DNA of 18,330 nucleotides from G020354645 sp050053515 (lineage in GTDB: Bacteria > Desulfobacterota > Desulfobacteria > Desulfobacterales > G020354645): contig JASFTQ010000056.1 of assembly GCA_050053515.1 (NCBI GenBank), positions 1-18,330 on the forward strand, given 5' to 3'. Below are positions 1 to 6,379 of the stretch, one piece after another. The stretch's first letter is position 1; every line of letters begins with the position of its first letter. The notes under the pieces were generated by a model, which made no database searches, was not told the origin of the DNA, and was given only the letters and a program-made list of their open reading frames with translations. A program made the translations under genes and the position numbers.

Positions 1-59
1 TAGGAAAGCAAGAACAGCACGACAACAGCTAAGAGTGATACAATATACTTTGCATTCAT
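1..59 (-). CDS. dsrM: 5' end of a membrane protein gene, probably dsrM (partial)
   Basis: Only the first 19 codons are in the window; they read MNAKYIVSLLAVVVLFLLS on the minus strand and run off the left edge. The peptide is a hydrophobic signal-anchor or first transmembrane helix. The start is set by the Shine-Dalgarno GAGGTG a few bases upstream (about 67-73). DsrM is the haem b membrane subunit of the DsrMKJOP complex, which links the menaquinone pool to dissimilatory sulfite reduction. The assignment rests on a short N-terminus resembling DsrM and on the RsbRD-N gene directly upstream, an arrangement I know from sulfate reducers. It is therefore an inference; another membrane protein is possible until the rest of the gene is seen. 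Confidence 0.5.
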   Translation of the reverse strand, partial: MNAKYIVSLLAVVVLFLLS

Positions 60-70
60 ATATCAGCACC

Positions 71-223
71 TCACTGGTAACCCCGCAGACGCGCTGCGGG
101 TAAATTCAGACGGCTCGCAAGTCTCACGGCTGCAAAGACGGAAGCTAGGGGCTTAATTCCGTAAAACAGATGATCGAACTTGAGGCCATTTTGAACACCC
201 TTCGCGTCTACTGGCGTCCTCAT
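71..223 (-). CDS. Candidate 50-residue ORF between the RsbRD-N gene and dsrM (doubtful)
   Basis: An ATG at 223 opens a 51-codon frame that ends in TGA at 71-73. The stop overlaps the GAGGTG Shine-Dalgarno of the downstream gene, as in translationally coupled genes. It begins 13 bases after the RsbRD-N stop. Against it: there is no Shine-Dalgarno before the ATG, the frame is already open upstream into the RsbRD-N gene, and the peptide (MRTPVDAKGVQNGLKFDHLF...) matches no family I recognise. It may simply be a chance frame in the leader. Confidence 0.15.
   Translation of the reverse strand: MRTPVDAKGVQNGLKFDHLFYGIKPLASVFAAVRLASRLNLPAARLRGYQ
82..100 (-). promoter_or_regulatory. Leader hairpin upstream of the probable dsrM
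   Basis: CCCGCAG (82-88) pairs with CTGCGGG (94-100) around the 5-base loop ACGCG. It sits about 22 bases upstream of the probable dsrM start. No T-run follows on the minus strand, so it is not a classical terminator. It could shape mRNA stability or tune expression between the RsbRD-N gene and dsrM. Confidence 0.4.
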
Positions 224-236
224 AATATGATTTCGT

Positions 237-773
237 TTAATCTGACTGGATCCCCGGATCCTGTTCCGGCGTCTCAGCTATTAAACCCGCCCGTTCGAAA
301 GTCCGATAGACTTTATTCCTTTGAAAATTGGTTTTAAGGTCGTAAATTTTCTCTCTGCATCCCATATATATATCAAAAGCAACCAAGCTTATGGCGTCGA
401 TCCTTGACTCAAATTGCAACAACTCGTTGGCCGTTTGACTATCCTTGAGTTCTGTTGCAAAATTTTCTCTGATGATGTTTTTCAGAATGAGGATAAAAGC
501 GATGGCTTGGGAAGGAGAATAATTTTGTACGGCGCGGATTCTGATAATAGGATCCAAGGATTTTTTTACGGTTGCTGTCTGCGGACCGTCCAGAAGCTGG
601 TCAAACAAAACCGCGAATCCTTCAGATAGAGCACTTCCGAGTGGATTGGAAAAAGGATCTTTTTGATTTTTAAGAAATTGCGCGGTATCGGGAGCGTAGG
701 CTTTTACAACCCGTTCAAACCATTGATTGACAATGGTGTTTTTTTCCTGCTCCAATAACTTTTTCAGCCTCAC
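237..773 (-). CDS. RsbRD N-terminal domain protein, putative regulator or sensor upstream of dsrM
   Basis: This 178-residue soluble protein matches the RsbRD-N (RsbT co-antagonist N-terminal, globin-like) fold. It has an N-terminal LKKLLEQEKNTIVNQWFERV helix, the family-typical stretch IIRIRAVQNYSPSQAIAFIL at about residues 76-95, and an ending that contains FERAGLI. No C-terminal STAS domain is present, so it is a stand-alone sensor half. In RsbR proteins this region is the sensing module. In sulfate reducers lone copies lie before the dsrMKJOP genes, which suggests, by inference, a role tied to that complex or its control. The start is GTG (771-773), with a purine tract AAGGGGG about 10 bases upstream. 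The stop lies 177 bases before the probable dsrM start, and co-transcription is likely. Confidence 0.8.
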   Translation of the reverse strand: MRLKKLLEQEKNTIVNQWFERVVKAYAPDTAQFLKNQKDPFSNPLGSALSEGFAVLFDQLLDGPQTATVKKSLDPIIRIRAVQNYSPSQAIAFILILKNIIRENFATELKDSQTANELLQFESRIDAISLVAFDIYMGCREKIYDLKTNFQRNKVYRTFERAGLIAETPEQDPGIQSD

Positions 774-832
774 CGGCTTTCAGCCCCCTTAGCGCTGCTT
801 GTTATTCGGCTATCAAATCAGCTCCCAGGACT

Positions 833-844
833 TGGCATATGCCA
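833..844. promoter_or_regulatory. 12-base perfect palindrome, possible operator before the RsbRD-N gene
   Basis: TGGCATATGCCA is a perfect inverted repeat 60 bases upstream of the RsbRD-N start, with imperfect ACT/AGT extensions on each side. On the minus strand an AT-rich stretch with weak promoter-like hexamers (about 855-886) lies just upstream, so the palindrome would fall near the start of the transcript. That is where a repressor site would be expected. No regulator can be named. Confidence 0.3.
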
Positions 845-943
845 TAGTCCCGTGCTATAAGAATTTATGATTACTTTAGAAACAAAAACCTATAATCAAC
901 TTGAAAATTCCTGTCAAGGGTAAATAAAAACGACTATTGCTCG

Positions 944-985
944 GCTTCCCTGCAAGCCCCGCCGCTTAAGGCCTTAAGCCTCATA
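944..985 (+). repeat. Short dispersed repeat, copy 1, with a 16-base palindrome
   Basis: The 20 bases GCTTCCCTGCAAGCCCCGCC at 944-963 recur exactly at 11647-11666. Both copies are followed, after a variable 14-16 bases, by GCCTCATA. In this copy the variable part forms the perfect palindrome GCTTAAGGCCTTAAGC (964-979); in the other it forms a CCCCG/CGGGG hairpin. A conserved frame around a changing palindrome suggests a REP-like or insertion-sequence-end element. Confidence 0.6.
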
Positions 986-1112
986 CGCCATGACGTTTTA
1001 GGGCAAAAAAGTGACGTTTATTGTCAAAAGAATGCTTCTCAAGCACCGGGTCAACTAATTAACCATTTGAATTTATTATATTTATTCAATAAACGTCCGG
1101 TTGGCATGATTG

Positions 1113-1144
1113 TTGTATTACATTTTGTATTACACAAAATACAA
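1113..1144. promoter_or_regulatory. AT-rich direct and inverted repeat cluster, operator-like
   Basis: TTGTATTAC occurs at 1113-1121 and again at 1125-1133, 12 bases apart, so the copies face nearly the same side of the helix. The inverse AATACAA follows at 1138-1144. The overlapping pair ATTTTGT/ACAAAAT (1122-1128, 1134-1140) adds a hairpin. The pattern looks like a multi-site binding region for a DNA-binding protein. The only open frame just downstream is the doubtful ORF at 1193. Confidence 0.35.
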
Positions 1145-1192
1145 TGATCATACACTTTCCTTTCACGATTTTAAATCCTAAGTCTTTTTAGA

Positions 1193-1360
1193 ATGTTTTT
1201 TAGCGTAACAATCTCATTTAAAATCGCAACCCCAAAAATCATCATGGGCCCGGATAACAAGCCGGGCGGCGATATGTCGAATTTCAGCACCGATATTTTC
1301 AACAGAGACTTCTTTTTGGCAACCAACGGCACCGGCGTTCCGATGAAATTCTTTGATTGA
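1193..1360 (+). CDS. Doubtful 55-residue ORF or gene fragment
   Basis: An ATG at 1193 opens 56 codons ending in TGA (1358-1360). The second half reads MGPDNKPGGDMSNFSTDIFN and then RDFFLATNGTGVPMKFFD. Its codons (GGC, CCG, GAT, AAC, ACC) resemble those of the real genes here, whereas the flanks are AT-rich. No Shine-Dalgarno precedes either ATG and I recognise no family. It could be a small unrecognised gene or, more likely, a leftover fragment of a degraded one. Confidence 0.25.
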   Translation: MFFSVTISFKIATPKIIMGPDNKPGGDMSNFSTDIFNRDFFLATNGTGVPMKFFD

Positions 1361-1466
1361 GATCATTTCGAAATTGCGCTACGATATATCCGGCTGAAGC
1401 CTAACTCTATACTGAATGAATTGATCAAACCGATAATTTCTTTTATTGATTTTCTAATCTATTAAA

Positions 1467-1585
1467 TTGAAGCTCCCCGCCCCAAGAAGCGGGGGTTCTG
1501 CCGTTCGGCAGTGCTTCGCAGCCCGGTAAGGAAAATATCTGTTTCAGATTGCTTCCCTTTTAACAGGGAAGCAAACCGGTCAATC
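1467..1585 (-). mobile_element. Hairpin-rich stretch resembling a decayed IS200/IS605 (TnpB-type) end
   Basis: On the minus strand there are three hairpins in a row: a 10-bp stem AGGGAAGCAA with TTGCTTCCCT (1549-1574, 6-base loop), CTGCCG/CGGCAG (1498-1511), and CCCCGC/GCGGGG (1475-1494, 8-base loop), followed by AGCTTCAA. The order 'GCTGCGAAGCAC, small hairpin, GC-rich CCCCCGC hairpin, short tail ending TTCAA' resembles the right ends of IS200/IS605 elements, where the omega RNA of TnpB is encoded. The start of this stretch, read on the minus strand, shares a block (GATTGACCGGT, one base, TGCTTCCCTG) with the repeat at 11633-11655. No tnpA or tnpB frame is present, so this would be a remnant. 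Confidence 0.4.
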
Positions 1586-1638
1586 CCAATTGAAACCGTG
1601 TATAGCCATTACCCTTTATCGAAGACTGTATTCATAAA

Positions 1639-1663
1639 GCCGATATCGGCCTGCTGAGCCGAT
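1639..1663. promoter_or_regulatory. GCCGAT repeat cluster upstream of the lpoB-like operon
   Basis: GCCGATATCGGC (1639-1650) is a perfect 12-base palindrome made of two GCCGAT half-sites. A third GCCGAT follows at 1658-1663 and can pair with ATCGGC at 1645-1650. The cluster lies about 130 bases before the first start codon of the lipoprotein operon, a plausible place for an operator. No regulator is identified. Confidence 0.35.
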
Positions 1664-1789
1664 GAGATTTTGAAAAGGCCTGCGGGTTTTTTTACAAAAA
1701 ATCAGCCATGCTTTTGCGATTTTATTGATGACAATCTCAAATATGTTTGGTCTGACACCTTGACCGAACCAACTCAGAGGAGGTTAAAA

Positions 1790-2401
1790 ATGAAGCGTTC
1801 TGGAATTATCTTCACCACACTGCTTATCGGAGTTCTGTTGCTGGCAAGCTGCGCTACAGGGCCAGTCGTGGAACGCAAGGAGGTAGATACAACCATAGAT
1901 CTCAGCGGGCGCTGGAACGATGCCGATTCACGCATGGTGTCCGAGGAGATGATTCAGGATTGCCTGAACCGACCTTGGCTGGAAAGGTTCAAGGTCAGAC
2001 ACAACGGACAGCCTCCAACCGTTATCGTCGGGCGGGTTAGGAATCGCAGCCACGAACATATCAATGTTCAGACCTTTGTTAAGGATCTGGAACGGGCCCT
2101 GATTAATTCTGGCCAGGTTCAATTCGTCGCCTCGAGTGGAGAACGAACCGGCGTGCGTGATGAAAGAAAAGACCAGGCCGTGCATTCTTCGGAAGAAACC
2201 ATGAAAGGGCCGGGACAGGAGATCGGTGCCGACTACATGTTGATCGGAACCCTTAACACCATCAGGGACGATATCGGCAGCAAAGCGGTGATGTATTATC
2301 AAACCGACCTCGAACTGGTCGATATGGCCACCAATATCAAGGTGTGGATCGGCCAAAAAAAGATCAAAAAATACATTAAAAAGCCCAAAGTGAAATGGTA
2401 A
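1790..2401 (+). CDS. lpoB: LpoB-like penicillin-binding-protein activator lipoprotein
   Basis: This is a 203-residue outer-membrane lipoprotein. The signal peptide ends in the lipobox LLASC, with the acylated cysteine at residue 21. The rest matches the LpoB fold: DLSGRWNDADSR (38-48), PPTVIVGRVRNRSHEHINVQ (75-94), an ER...DQ...SSEET segment (about 118-137), GADYMLIGTL (146-155) and YYQTDLELVDM. In enterobacteria LpoB reaches through the periplasm to stimulate PBP1b. Here the disordered linker after the cysteine is only about 15 residues, far shorter than in E. coli, so the mechanism may differ. The start at 1790 is set by AGGAGG seven bases upstream; the frame is open further upstream but without a ribosome site. 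The protein ends in a lysine-rich tail closing KVKW. It is the first gene of a five-gene operon. Confidence 0.85.
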   Translation: MKRSGIIFTTLLIGVLLLASCATGPVVERKEVDTTIDLSGRWNDADSRMVSEEMIQDCLNRPWLERFKVRHNGQPPTVIVGRVRNRSHEHINVQTFVKDLERALINSGQVQFVASSGERTGVRDERKDQAVHSSEETMKGPGQEIGADYMLIGTLNTIRDDIGSKAVMYYQTDLELVDMATNIKVWIGQKKIKKYIKKPKVKW

Positions 2402-2431
2402 GCGGAAAAACTATTCTAAGGAGGTAATCCT

Positions 2432-3826
2432 ATGAAGCATATTTCGGCAAAACGCCCAAACCCTTCAACGGTCGAATTAAAATACATTTATTATCTGCTG
2501 GCGCTGATACTCTGCGGCCTGCTGGTTTTTTCGTGCGCCCCTCCCGTCAAACACTATGTCAAGGTCAATCAATGCCTTGTGCAGCAGGATTACACAACCG
2601 CCCTGTTGGAGTTGCAAAAAAACAAAGCTGAGTATAAGGAACGGAATGCGGCCCTTTATTATATGGAGGAAGGACTGCTCCACCATTTTGCCGCGAATTA
2701 TCAACAAAGCAATCAAAGCCTGGCCAAGGCGGAGGGCATTATGGATGAGCTGTACACCAAATCTATCTCCAAAGAAGCCGCCTCTTTTTTGATCAATGAC
2801 AATACCGTCCCTTACAGCGGAGAGGATTTCGAAAACGCACTGGTCAATCTTTTCATGGCGCTGAACTATGCCAAAGCCGACTTGCACGAGGATGCGCTGG
2901 TTGAAGCCCGAAAAGTGGACAACAAACTCAATGTTCTTAACAGCCGCTATGACGACGATAAAAAGAATGTATACAAAGAGGATGCCTTTATCCGTTTTTT
3001 GATGGGCGTACTCTACGAGGTCGAAGGAGAGGTCAATGATGCGTTTATCTCCTATCGAAAAGCCGAAGAAATATACCGCAATGATTATGCCCACAATTAC
3101 GGGGTTTCGGCCCCCAAGGTACTGATTGAAAATCTGCTGCGAACCGGCAAAGAAATGGGTTTTTATGAAGAAATTGCCGAAATCCAAGCGTCTTACCCCG
3201 GTGTAACCCCCTTGGAGTCGAGCCAAAAGAGGAAAATGGCCGAGATCTATTTAATCCATTACAACGGCTGGGGGCCGGAAAAGGTTGAAAAACAATGGAT
3301 TGTTCCCATGCCGGACGGGTATATCGCCAAGATTGCCTATCCGGAATTCCAGAAAAAAAATTACCGGATCCACCATGCTGAAATTCATCTACGCAACCTT
3401 GAAAGCGGCCAGACCTACCAGTTTCAAACGGAAATGATGGAAGATATCGGCTCCATTGCGGTCATGAACCTTGAAAACCGGCTGACCCGTATAAAAGTCA
3501 AGGCAATTGCACGGGCCACCTCCAAATACCTGGCAACCAAAGCGGCCAGCAAGGTGGCTGAAGACCAGGGCGGTGCCCTGGTCGGCCTGTTGGTCCAGGT
3601 GGCGGGCAATGTTGCCGCGGCCGCCAGCGAAAAAGCAGATTTGCGGCACTGGAGAATGCTGCCGGCAGAAATCCGGGTCGGTAGAACCCTGATCCCCCCG
3701 GGACAATATGTAGGGGAAATTCGGTTTGTCAACGCCAGCGGGCTCGAGATCAGCAAAAAAATTATGGGCAGCTGCACGGTGAAGGCCGGGGAAAAGAAAT
3801 TCCTGAGGGAGCTGTCAATGCAATAA
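2432..3826 (+). CDS. COG3014-type lipoprotein with helical (TPR-like) repeats
   Basis: This 464-residue protein has a signal peptide ending in LVFSC (acylated cysteine 35). Residues of about 45-260 are helical and TPR-like (for example ALVNLFMALNYAKADLHEDA and AFIRFLMGVLYEVEGEVNDA), suited to protein contacts. The C-terminal third holds the family signature: AIARATSKYLATKAA, then EKADLRHWRMLPAEIRVGRT and IPPGQYVGEIRF, a small beta domain. Proteins of this group are uncharacterised but commonly sit beside lpoB-like and LPP20-like genes, as here. It starts 30 bases after the lpoB-like stop, with AAGGAGG before ATG. By inference it is a scaffold in an outer-membrane lipoprotein complex; no enzymatic motif is visible. 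Confidence 0.75.
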   Translation: MKHISAKRPNPSTVELKYIYYLLALILCGLLVFSCAPPVKHYVKVNQCLVQQDYTTALLELQKNKAEYKERNAALYYMEEGLLHHFAANYQQSNQSLAKAEGIMDELYTKSISKEAASFLINDNTVPYSGEDFENALVNLFMALNYAKADLHEDALVEARKVDNKLNVLNSRYDDDKKNVYKEDAFIRFLMGVLYEVEGEVNDAFISYRKAEEIYRNDYAHNYGVSAPKVLIENLLRTGKEMGFYEEIAEIQASYPGVTPLESSQKRKMAEIYLIHYNGWGPEKVEKQWIVPMPDGYIAKIAYPEFQKKNYRIHHAEIHLRNLESGQTYQFQTEMMEDIGSIAVMNLENRLTRIKVKAIARATSKYLATKAASKVAEDQGGALVGLLVQVAGNVAAAASEKADLRHWRMLPAEIRVGRTLIPPGQYVGEIRFVNASGLEISKKIMGSCTVKAGEKKFLRELSMQ

Positions 3827-3947
3827 TAGGGTGTTCAATGCCTTTACCAACCGGCCTCGGCCTTTTGGGTGCCGCTCCGGGGGCCTAAATGGCCGGGCCG
3901 ACAATGCAAGGTTTCCAAAAAACCTGCCAAACAAAGAGGGAATAACG

Positions 3948-5165
3948 GTGATTCGAAATCCAATTACGCCAAGGTTGGCTTTACTGATCGCATTCCTGCT
4001 CATGACGACTGCAGGATGCACAACCCCCAAACCCGGAATCCCCACGGAACGGATTCGAGGCAATGCCGATCAGGCCTTCCAAGACCTAAGCGCCGAGGAG
4101 GACCCAGCCAGACCAAAAGCAAACCGCCAAGATCGGCGCCGGCAAACATCCCCATCGCCGTCGCTGAGCGCCAAGACGACCTCGGTCAAGGCCAAAAAAG
4201 GCAAACGACCGAATTGGATTGACGGAAAAAGCCGGCATTATCCGGCGGCCATGTATCTAACGGCGGTGGGTTATGCCCCCGACCGTCAAACGGCCGAAGA
4301 CAGGGCCCGGGCTGAGATTGCCAAGATATTTCGCAGCGAAATCGATGCAAAGACCCGAACCTACGAGGAGTATCTCCAATCGATATCCGGCGGTAAAGCC
4401 AAAACCACCAACAGCATCGCGATTGAAGATATTACCAATGTTTCGACCCAAAAGGTTCTGTCGGGAGTGCAGATTGTGGAGGTGTATCAGCAGACCAAAC
4501 CGCAGCCGCTTTTCTATGCCCTGGCAGCCCTTGACCGCAGTCAGTCCAAAGAAATCCTGCAAAGTAAGATCCGGGAACTTGATCGGAATATCCGGGGTTT
4601 GATGGCGGCCAATCAGACCGAAACCGACAAACTCGCCAAGATCAAAAACCTCAAAACAAGTGTTGAGCAGTATATTTTGAGAGACACGTATAACACCGAA
4701 CTTCGGATCGTAAATCCATCCGGCAAGGGAATGCCCTCACAGGTTAGCTTCTTTGAAATGAAAAGACAGCTGTCGGATGCGCTTTTGCGAGATTTTTTTA
4801 TCGCTGTATCCATCAACGGCAGCCGGGCAAAGGAAATCCGGCAGGCCTTGGTTGAGGCTTTAAATCAACAAGGGTTCTCGGTGTCCGAGGATCCCAGCCG
4901 GGCCAGTGTTTTGGCCAGAGGTTCCGTTGAGATTAACCCGATTAAGCAAAAGGCCTCGGAATGGAAATTCGTCCGGTGGAAGGCCTATTTCGATCTGGTC
5001 GATCAACGCGGCGGCGCCGTATTCGGTAGTGTTAAAAAATCCGGCAGAGAGGGGCATCTGAGCTTTCCCCAGGCCGAGGAGCGCGCTGTTCGAAAAATGC
5101 ATAAGATCCTGGCGGCTGAAATTGCCGAGGACATGACAAATTTTATTTTCACCCAAGGTCAATAA
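3948..5165 (+). CDS. LPP20-family outer-membrane lipoprotein, long form
   Basis: With the GTG start at 3948 the protein has 405 residues. I chose this start because AGAGGG lies seven bases upstream and the signal peptide then runs straight into TTAGC (cysteine 24). An earlier ATG at 3831 would add 39 residues ahead of the signal peptide. After a basic, disordered stretch (about 50-86) comes an LPP20-like domain (about 87-200): RPNWIDG, MYLTAVGYAPDRQTAEDRAR, AEIAKIFRSEID. The C-terminal part (about 265-400) has the pattern ALNQQGFSVSEDPSRASVLA followed by strands, similar to lipoproteins that join LPP20 and CsgG/FlgT-like folds. The gap to the preceding gene is 121 bases and contains small GC-rich hairpins. 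The function is unknown; an envelope role is likely. Confidence 0.7.
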   Translation: MIRNPITPRLALLIAFLLMTTAGCTTPKPGIPTERIRGNADQAFQDLSAEEDPARPKANRQDRRRQTSPSPSLSAKTTSVKAKKGKRPNWIDGKSRHYPAAMYLTAVGYAPDRQTAEDRARAEIAKIFRSEIDAKTRTYEEYLQSISGGKAKTTNSIAIEDITNVSTQKVLSGVQIVEVYQQTKPQPLFYALAALDRSQSKEILQSKIRELDRNIRGLMAANQTETDKLAKIKNLKTSVEQYILRDTYNTELRIVNPSGKGMPSQVSFFEMKRQLSDALLRDFFIAVSINGSRAKEIRQALVEALNQQGFSVSEDPSRASVLARGSVEINPIKQKASEWKFVRWKAYFDLVDQRGGAVFGSVKKSGREGHLSFPQAEERAVRKMHKILAAEIAEDMTNFIFTQGQ

Positions 5166-5244
5166 TGTGGTACGATACCTGCCACGGTTTTTGATCAAAG
5201 CTAATCCGTAACAAGCTACATTCCAAGAAAGGAGGTGAGAGGCG

Positions 5245-6369
5245 ATGAATAAGGGCAAATTACGCTACGTGCTCGCAGCTGTAACTATCATAACGCTTTG
5301 CCTTGCCGGGTACACGCAGCTTGCTGCTTCGCCCAAATCAATCTATAAAAAGGCCGGGCCCGGTGTCGTCTTCATTTTGGCCTCTGAAGGCTCGCAAATG
5401 GGTAGTGTCGGCACCGGCTCTATTATCAGCAATGATGGGCTGGTTATCACCAATGCTCATGTTTTTACCAAGCCAAACTCGTCTCGCTTGAAATCCGACA
5501 TCGCCATTTTTCTGAAACCCCGGCGCGTGAGCGGCAACCATCAAAAGGACTTGCGTCAACGTTACAGGGGCCAAGTGTTGGCCTACGATGTCCCTTTGGA
5601 TCTGGCCTTGCTCAAAATCACAGGTGTTGACAGATCCCTGAACACCGTAGAATTTGCAGACTCGGATGTCGTGGACATCGGCGATCAGGTCTATGCCATC
5701 GGTCACCCTGAACAGGGCGGTTTATGGAGCCTGACGACCGGCGTGATCAGCGCCTATCGCGCCGATTTTGGGGGTGTCTCCGGCAAAAACCTTTTTCAGA
5801 CCGACGCCAGCATCAATCGCGGCAATTCCGGCGGTCCGCTGCTGAATGAACAGGGGGATATGGTCGGCATCAACTCCATGATCGCGCGCAAAGCGGCCGA
5901 TGGTTTGACGATTACCGATGTCAATTATTCGATTATGTCCAATGTCGCCATCAACTGGTTGGCCGGCTTGGGGTACACCATGCCGGTAAACCGTCAAATC
6001 ACCGCCGAGCCCGGTGGGCAAGCTGCTCCGACGCCCAGACAGACCGGGGAGAATACGGTTGAACCCAAAACGGAGGAAAAAGCGAAACCGCGAAAAGTCG
6101 AGCCCATCGAAGAAAAGGACAAACCCCAAAAAGAGGTGGTGATCACCCCCAAAAAGACCCGGGAAGAAGAGACATCACCAAAAACATATCAGCCGCCTAA
6201 AGAACGGAAAAATGAGAAGAGAGAGAAACTAAAGTCGCCCGGCGGCAAAATTCTAACCAAGAAAAAACCGTATAAGATGAGCAAGTTGCTCCGCGACATT
6301 CAGGCAATGGAAGATCTGATGGATGAAATGAGGGGAAAAATTAAACGACACAAAGAAAAGAAGTGGTAA
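5245..6369 (+). CDS. Exported trypsin-like (DegP/HtrA-type) serine protease without PDZ, with basic tail
   Basis: The protein has 374 residues. An N-terminal hydrophobic segment (about 7-28) is a signal peptide or anchor. The chymotrypsin-fold domain (about 33-245) shows the complete triad: His72 in TNAHVF, Asp119 in PLDLALLK, and Ser195 in NRGNSGGPLL. HtrA proteases end in PDZ domains; this one instead has a 120-residue, low-complexity tail rich in Lys, Glu and Pro, with a short helix (MSKLLRDIQAMEDLMDEMRG) and a final KKW. The tail could bind the cell wall, lipids or partner proteins. The start follows AAAGGAGGTG, and the gene lies 79 bases after the LPP20 gene. Its place among four lipoprotein genes suggests it processes or quality-controls them. 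No protease symbol is justified. Confidence 0.85.
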   Translation: MNKGKLRYVLAAVTIITLCLAGYTQLAASPKSIYKKAGPGVVFILASEGSQMGSVGTGSIISNDGLVITNAHVFTKPNSSRLKSDIAIFLKPRRVSGNHQKDLRQRYRGQVLAYDVPLDLALLKITGVDRSLNTVEFADSDVVDIGDQVYAIGHPEQGGLWSLTTGVISAYRADFGGVSGKNLFQTDASINRGNSGGPLLNEQGDMVGINSMIARKAADGLTITDVNYSIMSNVAINWLAGLGYTMPVNRQITAEPGGQAAPTPRQTGENTVEPKTEEKAKPRKVEPIEEKDKPQKEVVITPKKTREEETSPKTYQPPKERKNEKREKLKSPGGKILTKKKPYKMSKLLRDIQAMEDLMDEMRGKIKRHKEKKW

Positions 6370-6379
6370 GGAGGTAACC

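Larger units (their letters stand above)
774..1789. other. Intergenic region of about 1 kb between divergent units; palindromes and repeat remnants
   Basis: This gap separates the minus-strand RsbRD-N/dsrM unit from the plus-strand lipoprotein operon, so it must hold both promoters. I see no convincing gene. It contains, in order: a 12-base palindrome (833-844), a short dispersed repeat with a 16-base palindrome (944-985), an AT-rich cluster of TTGTATT repeats (1113-1144), a doubtful 55-residue ORF (1193-1360), a hairpin-rich stretch resembling an IS200/IS605 end (1467-1585), and a GCCGAT repeat cluster (1639-1663). The mix suggests a site of repeated small insertions and decay. Confidence 0.6.

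Noticed and set aside
944..1000. CRISPR array, because of repeated GC-rich palindromes
   Set aside because: Copies are kilobases apart, differ in the middle, and have no regular spacers or cas genes.
2477..3226. 249-codon minus-strand frame opposite the COG3014-type gene
   Set aside because: Antisense shadow without a ribosome site or family match; the plus-strand gene has a lipobox and conserved signature.
3831..3947. ATG at 3831 as start of the long LPP20-type lipoprotein
   Set aside because: It would put 39 residues before the signal peptide and lacks a ribosome site, while GTG at 3948 has AGAGGG at good spacing.
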